Below are positions 1 through 11,000 of a stretch of 27,514 nt of DNA, piece by piece. The notes under the pieces were generated by a model. The model did not search any database. It saw only the letters and a list, made by a program, of their open reading frames with translations, and was not told the DNA's origin. Numbering within the stretch: the stretch's first letter is position 1; each line of letters begins with the position of its first letter. Both the position numbers and the translations under genes were made by a program. The stretch comes from Acanthaster planci (lineage: Eukaryota > Echinodermata > Asteroidea > Valvatida > Acanthasteridae): assembly GCF_001949145.1 (NCBI RefSeq), contig NW_019091466.1, positions 170,990 to 198,503 on the forward strand. The letters run 5' to 3'.

Positions 1-1005
1 TCTTTACTACAGATCTAGTTTCTTTCACCATGAAAACCTTTAAGTCTTATAAAGCACCCTTATTGGACGAACAAAGCGCTTGTCACATATGGAAGTAAAC
101 AATGCTGACCACACATAACATTTGAATGACAAAAGACCAATCCAACTGTTGGATGTTACCTATGCAGTTGTCATTGTTTATCCAAGTAACTGTAGTTGTG
201 TGGGGATCCAATCATGTAGCTTCCTTTTGTTTACGTAGGCATAGTTCGAGAAGGAAACACACCTTCCCAATGTACATGCAAATGTAACAGAGGAGATTCG
301 TTTATCTTCTTTTGAGGCCTGGAACAAGCTAAAGGTCGCCCAGCCAATGATGTTATCACTATAAATACATGTAGGTTCTTAAGGGAAAAAGCCCTTTCCA
401 ACAGTACCAAACTTCAAGCAAGGGCTACAGTCAAACTGCCTGAAAAAGCATTCGAAATATGGAAAAAATGTTGTCATGTAAAACGTAATGTAAAACACTA
501 TAATTTTTAGAAAAGATTGAGACAAACTCACTTCAGAAGTCCTCCTTTTTATTGCTTTTGTTTGATTTTCTTGCATAAATGGCATACATGTACAGTGGCT
601 AGAGGATATATTTGACACTTAATCTACATGTACCTACAAATCTAAAAAACAGAAAAGCGATTTTGACACAATATTTTACGTACATGTAGGCCTATACATC
701 CAAGTTCAGTCACTGATTACTCAAAACAAGATTTTGGGGATCATTTCTATTTTAGCCTCAGTAGGTCACAAAATCAAATAGAGTTTGGTATAACATATTA
801 AAAACAAATACACAAAATGAAGCAATGAGGTGGACATTTATCAATACAACCTGCACCAAATACATGTAAAAGGGTGATTTCAATTTGTCCCAAGCAAAAT
901 TTGAAAATTTCTGCATTACACATAAACTTAAATAAGATTCAAATCTTTTAATTCCATTCCCTTTTTTTCAAGGCCGAGGTCCAACCCAAGTTTGCAAGCA
1001 CTCAC
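1..1005 (-). other. APPL intron 3 (partial)
   Basis: AT-rich DNA after the donor of exon 3. I looked for the next APPL BAR-domain exon on the minus strand and saw none, so it should lie left of the window. Short open frames here have no recognisable content. Confidence 0.7.
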
Positions 1006-1065
1006 CAATTTTTCATAATCTTGAAGTTTCTGAGACAAGGCCTGGATAGCAATGGACAACTCATT
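1006..1065 (-). CDS. APPL1: APPL coding exon 3
   Basis: 60 nt, phase 0, acceptor ttgccag, donor gtgagt. It encodes the 20 residues NELSIAIQALSQKLQDYEKL. The next exon is not in the window. Confidence 0.92.
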
Positions 1066-4000
1066 CTGGCAAACAAAAATAATAAGTAAAATTCAAGAAC
1101 TGTACAGAAGTAATTCTTGTACACAATGTTTATACATTGTAGCTACAAGTTTCTAAATAACTTCAGATTTATTTGCCTTATAACATTTTATGTCAAATCA
1201 GTTCAAAATTAAAAAACATGAAATTAAAGTGATATCTTTAAAAGTTGTTTTAATAAGGGCTTTTAATTTAATTTTTCTATTTTATTAAATATCACAAAGC
1301 TTTTAATCCTTTACTGGGTGATTATGAACCCACCTTTCAATAATTTCTATATGGAGGAAAACATTTTTCCCAGGTGAGGTTTTATCCAAAGTTTTGGAAA
1401 CAAAATGTTTCTTTTATCCCCTCTCCATTGATATCATCTGGCTCCAAAACCCTAACTGCATTTTAAAAATCCTTTCTTTTCTAGAAAGTTTTGAGCACAT
1501 TACCTCACAGTCAACCACCTTCCTGCAAGCAGCCAGCAAACCACTGACGTAATTAGTAAACAGGGCAGTGTCTTCCTCAAAAAGTCCAAGCATAGACTTT
1601 GCCTAAATGCCAAGAAAAGTAAGAAATAATGACCCACAAAGAACCCCATAACTTTCTCCATCAACATACATGTAACATAATCCAAATTTGACAGCATTTT
1701 TTTGTGTATAAAACAACCCAAATCAGGCAAAAAGTAATTTGGGGGTTCTGAAATTCTTAATGTCAGGCATTAGGCCTAGTACTAGTCAGGGACATGCATA
1801 AATAAGTGAGGGCGCTGTTTACTTGGAAACTCTTTTTCTTAAACAGGAATTGTGATTAAAATTTGTCTTTTTGCTCACTGTAGCTCCTCTATTTATTTCC
1901 AATAGGGTCATTCTATAAATTTGGGGTCCAAAGTGTGACATTTTTCAAAGAAACAAAGTCTACCTTTCTGAAACAACTTACTAGCACTAAAATAAGTTGG
2001 TGGCGATGTCCTCTTTTAAATCAGAAGGAAAAGAGGTCAGTGCTCTGGTTTTTGAGGGAAATTATTGGCTAAAATGGCAGCATAAATGATGCGATGAAGA
2101 GCTGTGAACGAAAATGAATTAGCGAATGTACAGTAGTCTGTTTCCTTGACCTGGATGAAGGTTTTTTCATGAAATTTAGCATATCCATTTAGCTGGGTTG
2201 GATGACTAGACGTGAAACAAAATGGCATGATGCTGTTGTCTTTTGCCAAACTCGGGTAAGAAAATTCTGGTTTTCATGCTTAAATATTTTCAAAATATAC
2301 CTAACCTAGAGCATGGAGGAAGGACACAGAAGGAGTTTGAACTGCCCCAGCTCTAACATCTAGCCAACTACCACTTTCTGGCATGCCTGGTACTGTATGT
2401 CCATAGCCTATACCAGAGAGTAGCAAATGCTTGCTACGCACCACCTGTTACACAACCATAAGCCCTCTTTATACCCCATGATCATCGCCGTAATTTTTTG
2501 CTGGTAATCTGCATCCTTAAAACATTGTTTACTGCAGTATAAGTTGAATATTCACGCCATTGTTGGTGCTTGGTATGATCTTGTTGCTTGTATTACGCTG
2601 TGTGCCCTAAATGTACATGTGCAGTAATTGCCCTTAATGAATGCTTTCTTTCTGGAGTTATTTTTATAGCCAAGTTGTCAAGATTTTGTGTTTTACAAAT
2701 CATTTTTATTATGGAATTACACAAAAAGGTATTTTATGGCTTGTGGCGAAATGTGCATTTTGTTTTTCGTGAACTTAACTGTCCTGTGGTGGTCAACATG
2801 TTGTTGGCCAGTTTTAGCCAAATTCGTACAAAGACTATGAAAACTGATGTTTTGGAGCGACAAAATAAAATTACAAACATTGCATGGATAATGAAAAAGT
2901 GCATCAAACTCTTTTTAAACAATTATTCACGACAGCAAAAGTTAATCTAATATTAGGTATTTTTCTATTTCCTGGTTACTGCGATAAGATATAGTTAATT
3001 GGAAAGAAAACACCACAGATATTGCTACGATATTACTGGCCTCACTTGTCTGGCTAAGCTGTAGGCAGTTATCAGGCATTTTTGGAATACTATTGTTTGT
3101 CTGACCGGGCGGCGATGATCATTGAGCACTTTGATGTGCCAGATTTGTCACTCCTGTGTTCTTCCTCCATGACTGGAGCTGCTAGGAGTCAGGAATGGAT
3201 CCTCAAGGTCTGAAAGTCAGTTAGTTTGAAAAGTGGACTTCACTTCCTTCATTATAGGAATATGGTACTAAAGGTAATTAACACGGTTCACCCAAATAAG
3301 AAGAATAATTTTACAAAAATATGAATTTTGAGGTTTTCAGTTAAAATCCAGACTCATTTTGGGTACAAAGTAACCAGTTTGCACTCTATTACACGTGTAC
3401 AAAAAGCATCTCAAAGCATCCTGACTTCCAATTTTTCTTTGCTTTGCAGAGTCTGATGGAATCCAAATTTATTCTCGTGGTCAGCGTAACATCACTATGG
3501 AATTTTAACATAATGGCAAAGGGGTAAATTTACCCTTTGCGCTATTCAACAATGTAAAGAAGTTCCTGGATGTCCGACTGAGAGAATTTCAAAATACTTT
3601 TCTCATGACATCCTCTCCAAGTTGACTTCAAAAATAAAACGAAAAAAAATTTTGGAAAAATTTATCAGCCTCCCTATATCAGTAGAGTCCACGGGAAACA
3701 GTTCCATTAACAGATGTCACTTGACACCCTCCTCCCACAAACCCTATGAGACTAGTTGTGTTTTCTAAGTAAACGACTCAGTGTTTTCCCTCATAAATAA
3801 TTAAATTTTTCTAGACATGTTTTGCTTTCTGATGGCTAAGTAATAGATCACTGTAGGGAATAATTACTGGCGTTCAAATATAAAAAACTCTTCCTGGTAC
3901 TTTGACTCAAGAAGAGTTCCATGTACGGATGCCAGTAATCATTCCCTACAGTTATCTATTTGCCATCAGAAAGCAAAAACATGTCCAGAAAAGTCAAAGG

Positions 4001-4420
4001 CGTTTACTTATGGAAACACTTAGAATTTTTCTGACCAGTCTCATACAGTTTGTGCATGAGGTGTCATGTGGCATCAATGCGTGGAAATCTTTCCCAAGTA
4101 CCGGTACCTTCCATAGGCTTTCCATCCCGTTAATTCATTTCACTCAAAATAGCTTGCACCCCGAGTCAAAATCCTGCACACGCATGCCGATGACTGTTTC
4201 TATGGTTTTCCGAGCGGTGCAACGTCTGGATAGGTGTAGGCCTATGTTATAGGCGCCAAGGCCTAAGCAGCAAGGCCAAGGCCTACTGTCGTGACTGTCA
4301 AAATGTGGTCATTCTGTAGGGAATAATTTAAGTTCCCCTTGTAACCTTATTTTTCATCGCACAAACCTGGGGTGAATCTTCCCTTGCATCTTCAAGCCGT
4401 AGAAAGTCAATTCCAGGCAT
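1006..4420 (-). CDS. APPL1: APPL family adaptor (Rab5 effector), first three coding exons
   Basis: Three exons (4367-4420, 1504-1602, 1006-1065) join in phase 0 to 71 codons. The product starts MPGIDFLRLEDAREDSPQ, followed by LGLFEEDTALFTNYVSGL and NELSIAIQALSQKLQDYEKL. Human APPL1 starts MPGIDKLPIEETLEDSPQ, then LLGVFEEDATAISNYM and NELSAATHLTSKLLKEYEK; exon breaks fall between these blocks. APPL proteins have BAR, PH and PTB domains and act on early endosomes as Rab5 effectors linking receptors, Akt and adiponectin signalling. Only the start of the BAR domain is here; the rest runs off the left edge. Start choice: A at -3, and an in-frame TAA at 4490-4492 rules out a longer protein. The symbol means the APPL1/APPL2 family; 71 residues cannot separate the vertebrate paralogues. 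Confidence 0.93.
1066..1503 (-). other. APPL intron 2
   Basis: 438 bp, GT-AG, AT-rich, no recognisable feature inside. Confidence 0.85.
1504..1602 (-). CDS. APPL1: APPL coding exon 2
   Basis: 99 nt, phase 0 at both ends, acceptor catttag, donor gtaatg. The 33 residues include LGLFEEDTALFTNYV, the first helix of the BAR domain (vertebrate LLGVFEEDA...NYM). Confidence 0.93.
3516..3540. repeat. Short perfect hairpin in APPL intron 1
   Basis: GCAAAGGGGTAAA is followed at once by TTTACCCTTTGC, its reverse complement except for one extra G. Function unknown. Confidence 0.75.
3693..4095. mobile_element. Fold-back (long inverted repeat) element in APPL intron 1
   Basis: Two arms of roughly 185-200 bp (3693-3893 and 3911-4095) are imperfect reverse complements with a spacer under 20 bp. 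Landmarks repeated in inverted order include TATGAGACT (near 3746 and 4035), TAAGTAAACG, GACATGTTTTGCTTTCTGATGG on the left against its complement around 3963-3989, and CTGTAGGGAATAATTACTGG against 3932-3951. No coding frame of note. It resembles a MITE or fold-back transposon; no target-site duplication was certain. Confidence 0.75.
4367..4420 (-). CDS. APPL1: APPL coding exon 1
   Basis: 54 nt from ATG to CCCCAG before gtttgt, coding 18 residues with MPGID and EDSPQ identical to vertebrate APPL1. The exon extends into 5' UTR to the right by an unknown distance. The intron that follows is 2,764 bp. Confidence 0.93.
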
Positions 4421-4600
4421 CTTGACAATGTAGGAATTTCCACATTCAAGACTCTGCGAACAACCACATTCCGTACACTTGTCACTTGCTTAAACAAACT
4501 CCCAACCCACTTTTCAAGGTCAGCAATCCAGGTCAAGAGCCGACTACCAGTTACGCTAACACATGAGGTACAACTAGTCCGGGTAGATTCGCTCATCGAA
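4421..4600 (-). promoter_or_regulatory. APPL 5' leader and probable promoter-proximal region
   Basis: Immediately upstream of the APPL start. It contains the in-frame stop (4490-4492) and an out-of-frame ATG at 4596 that opens a long overlapping frame. No TATA box or clear initiator could be identified, so the transcription start is unknown. Confidence 0.4.
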
Positions 4601-4988
4601 CTCTATCAATGCTTGACACCAGTGAAAGCAGTGTTTACGCGTTGTGCTGAGTTAAACCATTGAGGGCGCGGTTCTTGTAAGAAGTTTTCAACAATCCTCT
4701 CACCATCACTGCATGCAGAGATGCATCAAACAAACGTAGCTCGCTGGTATGCAAATTAAAAGAAAAATAAACAAATTGACAAAATAATCAAAAACAAATA
4801 ATGGCAAAACATTTTAAAAGGCATCCAACCAGGCTTTCACTCAGTTTTTTTTTAGTCAAAATATTTAAATCATGTTTTCCAAAGATATGTAGGCCTACAT
4901 GTAATACAAAACTGCAACAAACTGCTTGCGGACTACAATGACCTAAAAAGTAAAATACAACCATGCATGGAGTCCATGATACAACAAA

Positions 4989-5073
4989 TCTCAAAATACG
5001 GAGGGCCAGACGTTTCGATCCTAGCAGAATCTTTCTGCTAGGATTGAGACGTCAGGCCCTCCATATTTTGAGA
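4989..5073. repeat. 85-bp hairpin upstream of APPL
   Basis: Two arms of 41 bp separated by three bases (TCT at 5030-5032): the left begins TCTCAAAATACGGAGGGCC and ends GATCCTAGCAGAA, and the right is its near-exact reverse complement. Weaker pairing (CATGAT/ATCATG) continues outward. Probably a short interspersed palindromic repeat. Confidence 0.85.
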
Positions 5074-5445
5074 AAAATCATGTTTTGTGTCACATCATTA
5101 CACCACTGGAATTACCAATACCAGTGCTATACCAGGAACCGATAGTATCATGTCTAACCAACACCATTTGTACAACTACAAGGTCTGTTACTGCGGTATT
5201 GGAAATTTTGAATTTTGCATTGCCTATGCCAGTTAGTTCCCAGTCGGCAATATTCGTCCAGGTAATCTGTAACTTATGGCCTGAAGATTGGTTCTATTTA
5301 AAACAGACATGACAGAGTGAAAAATTTTGTAAGTTTTATCTTTGATAATGTTTAATAAAAGATGTAATTTTTCCAAAATTTGTAATTTTTCCCCTCACCG
5401 TGTCTGTCATTACCTACCGCATCTATCTCTTTAATTAAAGATTTT

Positions 5446-5573
5446 GGTCAACTCATACCCTGGTCAACTCGTACCCTGAAATATGCACCCAAGTTAACTC
5501 GTACCCAGGTCAACTCGCACCCGAGTTAACTCATGCCCAGGTTGGCTTGCACCAGAGTCCACTCGTACTCCCC
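5446..5573 (+). repeat. Degenerate short tandem repeat
   Basis: Seven or so copies of a 14-18 bp unit close to GGTCAACTCGTACCC, with variants such as AGTTAACTCGTACCC and GGTCAACTCGCACCC. Noncoding satellite-like sequence. Confidence 0.75.
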
Positions 5574-7383
5574 AGGCCCAATCAGCAGAGAATATGCAGA
5601 GAAGAATAGGGGTTGATGCTTGCATTTATTGAACGCAAATGTGTGTATCCATTTCCTTTCACCAATCTGATTTCGTCAAATATCCCCAGTGTGTTTCGGA
5701 AGTAGGACATAAATGGCCCCAATCTCCATTACAATACAGTTGTATAAATCACTTTTACCCTTCAGGGCAACTAATAATGAATAATTACATTGGCATTAAT
5801 GTCTGATTCTTTTTGCTTTTCCTATACAATTTAAAAAATTTGCAACAGATATTTAGAATTTCTAACATAAATGTTGGATGAAACAGTTTAAGTCTAATGA
5901 CATGGTTATAACTTTTGGGAAATTGGAACTCAAAAAGCAGACATTTTTAATGATTGTTTCAGACATCGAAAGAATGAGTCCACCAAAAAAAGTTACGATA
6001 CCCATATACATGTATTTATTATTCCTTGGGCAAAAAAACCAATGTAAGTAATAAGATGAATGTCAAAGTTGTTGCTGGATCATAAGGTTGGGGTAAAAAT
6101 GTTTTGGTGAAAAAAAGTGAAGTTATTCCTTGCTGGATTAATAGTGTAAGGTGACGCAGTGCAATTGTTCCGATCTCGTTCTGTCGGCGTATAGCATCTT
6201 GAAAGAGATGACTGGAAAAAATGGAGTCACTTAAAGGTGAAAAAGCACATTTTTATAAAATGAGACTATTTTCTTTCCTCTGAAAACAAAATCATTTTTA
6301 TTTTTCTCCATTCTTTGTAACAAAGTGCTTTAAAGGCCATCATAGAAACCATTTCTCGAAATGCGATAATAGAGACTCCACCTCTGCGTACACATGGTGC
6401 ACACAGATTTTCTGAGCTATCATACAGGAAAATGAATTGAACCACATGCAAAATTTTATGAATTAAGTTAAAAAGTATGAGTTAAACAATAGCAAGGATA
6501 AGATAATTCAGGAAGGTGATGACGGAGCAAACTTTATTTCGATTGGGAAATGTGGTAACTACCGTGATAATAGAGTAACCCATCCTACGTGTATTAATGG
6601 ATGGTTTCCTCCCCCAATCTGTTTCCTGACCCCCTTTTTTAAAACTGAAGCTAAATCAAATTTCTTTGTTAAACATGCATTCTACACATGTATGTAAAAT
6701 GAAATTAAACTGGATCCTTGGTGAATAACTACTAGCCAGATAACATTTTTATAAGGCATGTTTTTAGTTCCCTCTCTGCTGTCCGATACAATAAGAAAAA
6801 TGAGAACAAATCCTAAAGATTTTGCAAAGCTTTGTTTTGATCATTGTACCTATCTCTGGAAAAGGGACAAAGGCCTGCAAGCTCTTATACATAATTTAAT
6901 TCAACTTTCAACCTGATAGCTAGGCAACTCCAGGCTAAAATGGAAAAATGTACCACTGCTACAAACAAAAATGAGTTTTTCAAAAAGTGCAAGCAGAATT
7001 CTGATGTCTCATTCTACAAAACTATTATCAAGTTGGCGTACTAGCTTTTTCCTCCACTTGGAACAAAACTTGACTCTTCCATTCTGCATTGACAAGTTCT
7101 GTTTGATACTTTGAATGTGGTCGTCTGGTGGCATGGACAGTGGCAGTTCCAATCCAAAATGATTTATACATTTCTGTTTATTTCAAAATATGGAAATGCC
7201 AGTTATTCAATGGCCCTCCAGTTCACTGTAGATGCACATTTTGAAGCCAACAATCAAGGGCAGAGTTGATTGGGCAATGGAGACTCACTCCTTCCCAAGT
7301 GTTTCAAAAGATTTGTCCCCCTTACAGCAACAAGCTTAGTTTGATTCTACAGGTTGTCAATGTGGTTGCAGTACAAGACACTC

Positions 7384-7389
7384 TTTATT
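7384..7389 (-). promoter_or_regulatory. Second candidate poly(A) signal for TUBGCP6
   Basis: AATAAA on the minus strand about 610 bp past the stop codon. It is an alternative to the hexamer at 7544-7549; nothing in the sequence decides between them. Confidence 0.25.
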
Positions 7390-7543
7390 GTGACATGTTT
7401 GCCTAAACTGCAATGTAGATGCATAGCTGTGTATGTTATGCAAAATACTTTTTTTGTCTACCACTAAACAACAGTTTCAAACAATTTTCCCTCAAATTTT
7501 ATATCAAACTGTATAAAAAAATCAAATACATAAGTTTTGTTCA

Positions 7544-7549
7544 TTTATT
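7544..7549 (-). promoter_or_regulatory. Candidate poly(A) signal for TUBGCP6
   Basis: AATAAA on the minus strand about 450 bp past the stop codon, just beyond the inserted MITE. Single hexamers are common in AT-rich DNA, so this is only a candidate. Confidence 0.3.
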
Positions 7550-7609
7550 GTGGAAAATTTGTTAAACTGGCTGAGAATTCTGTGTTCAACTTCAGTTGGT
7601 AATTATTAA

Positions 7610-7963
7610 CCCTTACAAGATTTTTTTCCCCCAGACCTTCTTCAGCTTGGAGGGGGGGATTCCACCTCCAATGACTCGGCCATCTCATTTACCAACCATT
7701 TTGAAACTTGACATGCATGTAAAGATATTCATTATGAGAACAGTTGTGAAATTTCAGTTATGGCCAAGTTCAAGTTCTCGATCACATGTTAGCCCATGTG
7801 AATTGAAACTAATGGGCATTTTGGGAAAGTATATGATTTGATTTTTATACAAATCAGTGTCAAAATGACCACAGGACGGTGGAAAAAACTCCAGCAGACT
7901 TGGAATAATATTGCAACGACATATAAAAAAAGCGTGAGAGGGGGGCCAATGGCTTTGTTAGGG
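7610..7963. mobile_element. piggyBac-type MITE candidate in the TUBGCP6 3' UTR region
   Basis: A 354-bp segment bounded on both sides by TTAA (7606-7609 and 7964-7967), the target site duplicated by piggyBac transposases. Its ends are CCCTTACAAGAT... and, on the opposite strand, CCCTAACAAAGCC..., each followed about 20 bp in by a run of Cs. CCCT termini next to TTAA are typical of piggyBac elements. It has no transposase-sized reading frame, so it would be non-autonomous. It begins about 32 bp past the TUBGCP6 stop codon and so probably lies inside the 3' UTR. Confidence 0.65.
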
Positions 7964-7998
7964 TTAAGATTACAATGAGATATCCTTCATTTGAAGAA

Positions 7999-8090
7999 CT
8001 AAGAGTCTTTGTAAAAGTCATTGAAGTTGAGCCTCAGCATAAATTCCTCCAAGTGAGGTTGGTATCCACGGGTGACCAGCTTGGCAACCA
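7999..8090 (-). CDS. TUBGCP6: TUBGCP6 window exon 19, terminal coding exon
   Basis: 92 nt including the TAG stop at 7999-8001. Acceptor atgcag. It encodes VAKLVTRGYQPHLEEFMLRL and NFNDFYKDS before the stop, against human VTKLVNRGYQPHLEDFLLRI, NFNNYYQDA. The carboxyl end matches the family's end to the residue. Confidence 0.96.
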
Positions 8091-11000
8091 CTGCATAAAG
8101 AAAAAACCAGAAGCATTAGTTTCTGAAATATTTGAATAGAATAGCTCTTAAAGCAAGAATGTTTACATCATTTGAATGATCACAACTCAAAAAAGAAAAA
8201 AAACACAGTGTGCTTGAAGGCATGTCCACATACATAAATGTAGTAAGACATTCACAATAAAGTTACGTTATTGTTTGGGTACCATGAATAACTTCAGCTT
8301 GACCATATCATTAGGCTTCAACAAACATGCATGCCTTGCAGAATACAAAATGCACTGTGCAATCTGCAAAGTATCAACGCCATATGAGCTATTGCATGCA
8401 GAATGTTAAGATCTTTTATTTGTATACACAGATTGTACACAGTATTACACTAAAAGTGTTTCAATACCGAAGATTCACAATGCGCAAAATCTGTTGACCC
8501 AGTGAGCGTCTGGAAAGGGTCGACAGATTTTGCACGATGTGATTGGCCAACACATTGCAAACTCTTGGAGGCCCACTATTATAAATCAACGTTATTAGGA
8601 AATAACACTTGTCAGTGAGATTCTTCACTTCACACATATACATGCCTTTTGCTTAATTTCACTTCAGTTCAAGTGACTTTGAATGAAGGTAAGTCACTGG
8701 CAAATTTCCACTATCTGACTTTAATCTCTATCGCTGCACTGGCAAGGCCATGAAATGAGTAGAAGAGGAATCCCTCACCAATTCTTGTGGTGAGAAAAAA
8801 AGGCAACCTTAGGGCAAACTCTCTCCTACCTTTGTAAAGGAATTCAGAGTAATCCTTGAAGGCCAGGTATGACATCTTGATGGTGTGGAAGCCTGGATGT
8901 GAGGCTTGCTTTGTCTCCTTGTTGTATACCCAGGCGGTGGCAACCAGCTGCGTGCGGACTTTGAGGATCAAACACAAGATGTCCGAGATGATCTTCATGA
9001 CAGGTGCAGCTTTCTTGTTTAAGAGACACCTGAAATTATCCAGACGGAACAAAACAAAAATCAAGCTTGGAAATCTATAACTAATGTTGCTTGTTAGGGG
9101 CTGTTACTTTTATTAAAATCAGTATGGGGGAGGGGCTCCAAGAGCAGGAGAGGAAGGAGTAAGAAAGGATGAGGGGCGGAAAGTGAAGGACAGAAAGGTC
9201 TAAAAGGTACGTGTGTACATGCTCAAGAGTTTGGTTTTGAAGAACGTTTGAAATGTTTCCACTGAAGTCATTATGCATCTTCTTTTACCCATGAGACAAA
9301 AGATTTTGTTGCTAGAATGCAACAAGATATGTCAGATTCCTAAAGCCTCCTTCAAAATGTAACATAAATGTACTTATTCACTTCCTTGCCCAACTGTACA
9401 GAAATGAAAGACTGCTCGGTTTTAACAAATTAAGTTCATGTCCTGATGAGCATTAATCAAATTATGTATGTCTTTATTCTTTGTCAAAAGAATAATACCA
9501 ACAAGGAACTTAAGATTTTTTTAATAAATACCTGAAGACTGCCTTGTTGAGATACTCGGCATGTTTTTGGTGAAGGTCATCAAGATTATACACCTAAAAA
9601 ATATAAAATGTTTTGCTGGTTCAATTATTGAAAACAACTAATACCAATTAAATCACACTAAGCATTGGTAAAACAGAATGAACTCTTGCGTGGATAAAAA
9701 CCTGTTCCTTTTCAAGAATATGGTACTGAGAAACAGTAGTACAATGGACATTCAATATTTGTAGAAGTTTGGTCTGATTTTCTTCACGACCAAATAAGGG
9801 ACGAAGATGATTCTGCCCAAGTAGTCCCGCTGATGCAGTTCTTTAATAATTCTCCCACTCTGGTTGTCATAGTTTGTTTACCACCACAGCCAGTGCATGG
9901 AATAGTGTTAGTCCCCAACGGACAAAGCACACTCAAGGTTTTTGTAATCACAACTGAAACTGCCACTCCCTTCTTAGCTAATTTTCCATTAAAACAAGCT
10001 GGGCCCGAGAGAACATCATTTTTACATGCTACAAAGTATGTACATTTTTGATAAAGTTGAGACTTCAGTTATACTTTTCAGTATTTTGATGACCTCCAAA
10101 CCAAGGGAGACCATTTCTTAGGTTACAGATTTCTGAACTTTCTAGTTTGTTATCATAGACTGGCAATTTTTGAATGAAAAAGGTTACCTCAGTTTTAAGT
10201 TGCCTTTGGAACTCCTCCCACGATACATGAATGACTTGATTTGCCACATAACCCTGCATGACATTTACAAAGTGCTGCATCTCATGTCTAACCGGTAAGA
10301 CAAAAAAAATAAATTATGACTCCAGAACAAAGTTTGAAAACTCAACCAGCTGAATAATGTCCTACTTTAATGTACACATACTGTGGATCCTCTATGTCCA
10401 CATGAAATAAATGCACAAACCTCACTGTAGTCTTGCACTACAGATCAAACAAACACAAGCCATTTTTCAATGTCTACAGAGCAATAAGGAAATAAAAAAA
10501 TTAATTGTAGGTTTTAAAGTTGTAGGTAAGTTCAGAGGCATAACTTTAAAGAGTGACAGATGCATGTAGTTGGAAATAAATATTATAATGCCATGGTCTC
10601 TCTCTTAACTTACCTGAAAAGCTGCAGTTGCCGAAACTGTGGTGAGTTATCAGCATGACTAACCATGGCTGCAAAGTAATCACAGAAACATTAATAAAAC
10701 TACTCCATAAAATCATTCTAGCACATTCATATATAGTTCTATCTATCTGATCATCTATTCACAATGACAGATATCCACAGTACATCTATTCAAAGTTTTG
10801 AAAGGTTTTGATTCCAGTTTTCTTCACATTTCTGTAAACATCCCCAAAACATAGGTCAATGGCTTTGTGCATAAAATACCAACACAGAGATCAGTGTTCC
10901 CTTTGTTGACTGTAAAAGTATGGTAATGTATACTGAAATTGTATGGTCATATGTAATTGACAGGAGGGATAGAGTTGCTCTCACCACTTCTCTTGAGCTG

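Larger units (their letters stand above)
1603..4366 (-). other. APPL intron 1
   Basis: 2,764 bp, GT-AG. It contains a short near-perfect hairpin (3516-3540) and a 403-bp fold-back element (3693-4095). A 120-codon open frame at 2588-2950 on the plus strand has no recognisable domain and is probably chance. Confidence 0.85.
4601..7383. other. Intergenic region between APPL and TUBGCP6
   Basis: Between the APPL leader and the TUBGCP6 3' end. It holds a strong hairpin (4989-5073) and a degenerate tandem repeat (5446-5573); otherwise AT-rich DNA with no gene I can recognise on either strand. Confidence 0.6.

Noticed and set aside
1500-1730. 76-codon minus-strand frame over APPL exon 2
   Set aside because: It is a different frame from the APPL exon, which matches the family residue by residue in the adjacent frame.
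2588-2950. 120-codon plus-strand open frame in APPL intron 1
   Set aside because: No recognisable domain, no homologue I know, and AT-rich composition like the surrounding intron; also open in part on the other strand.
3902-4252. 116-codon plus-strand open frame
   Set aside because: Half of it is the right arm of the fold-back element and the rest has no protein-like signal.
6266-6451. 61-codon minus-strand frame near the intergenic centre
   Set aside because: No known domain; it looks like dispersed-repeat sequence, but I could not support a specific family.
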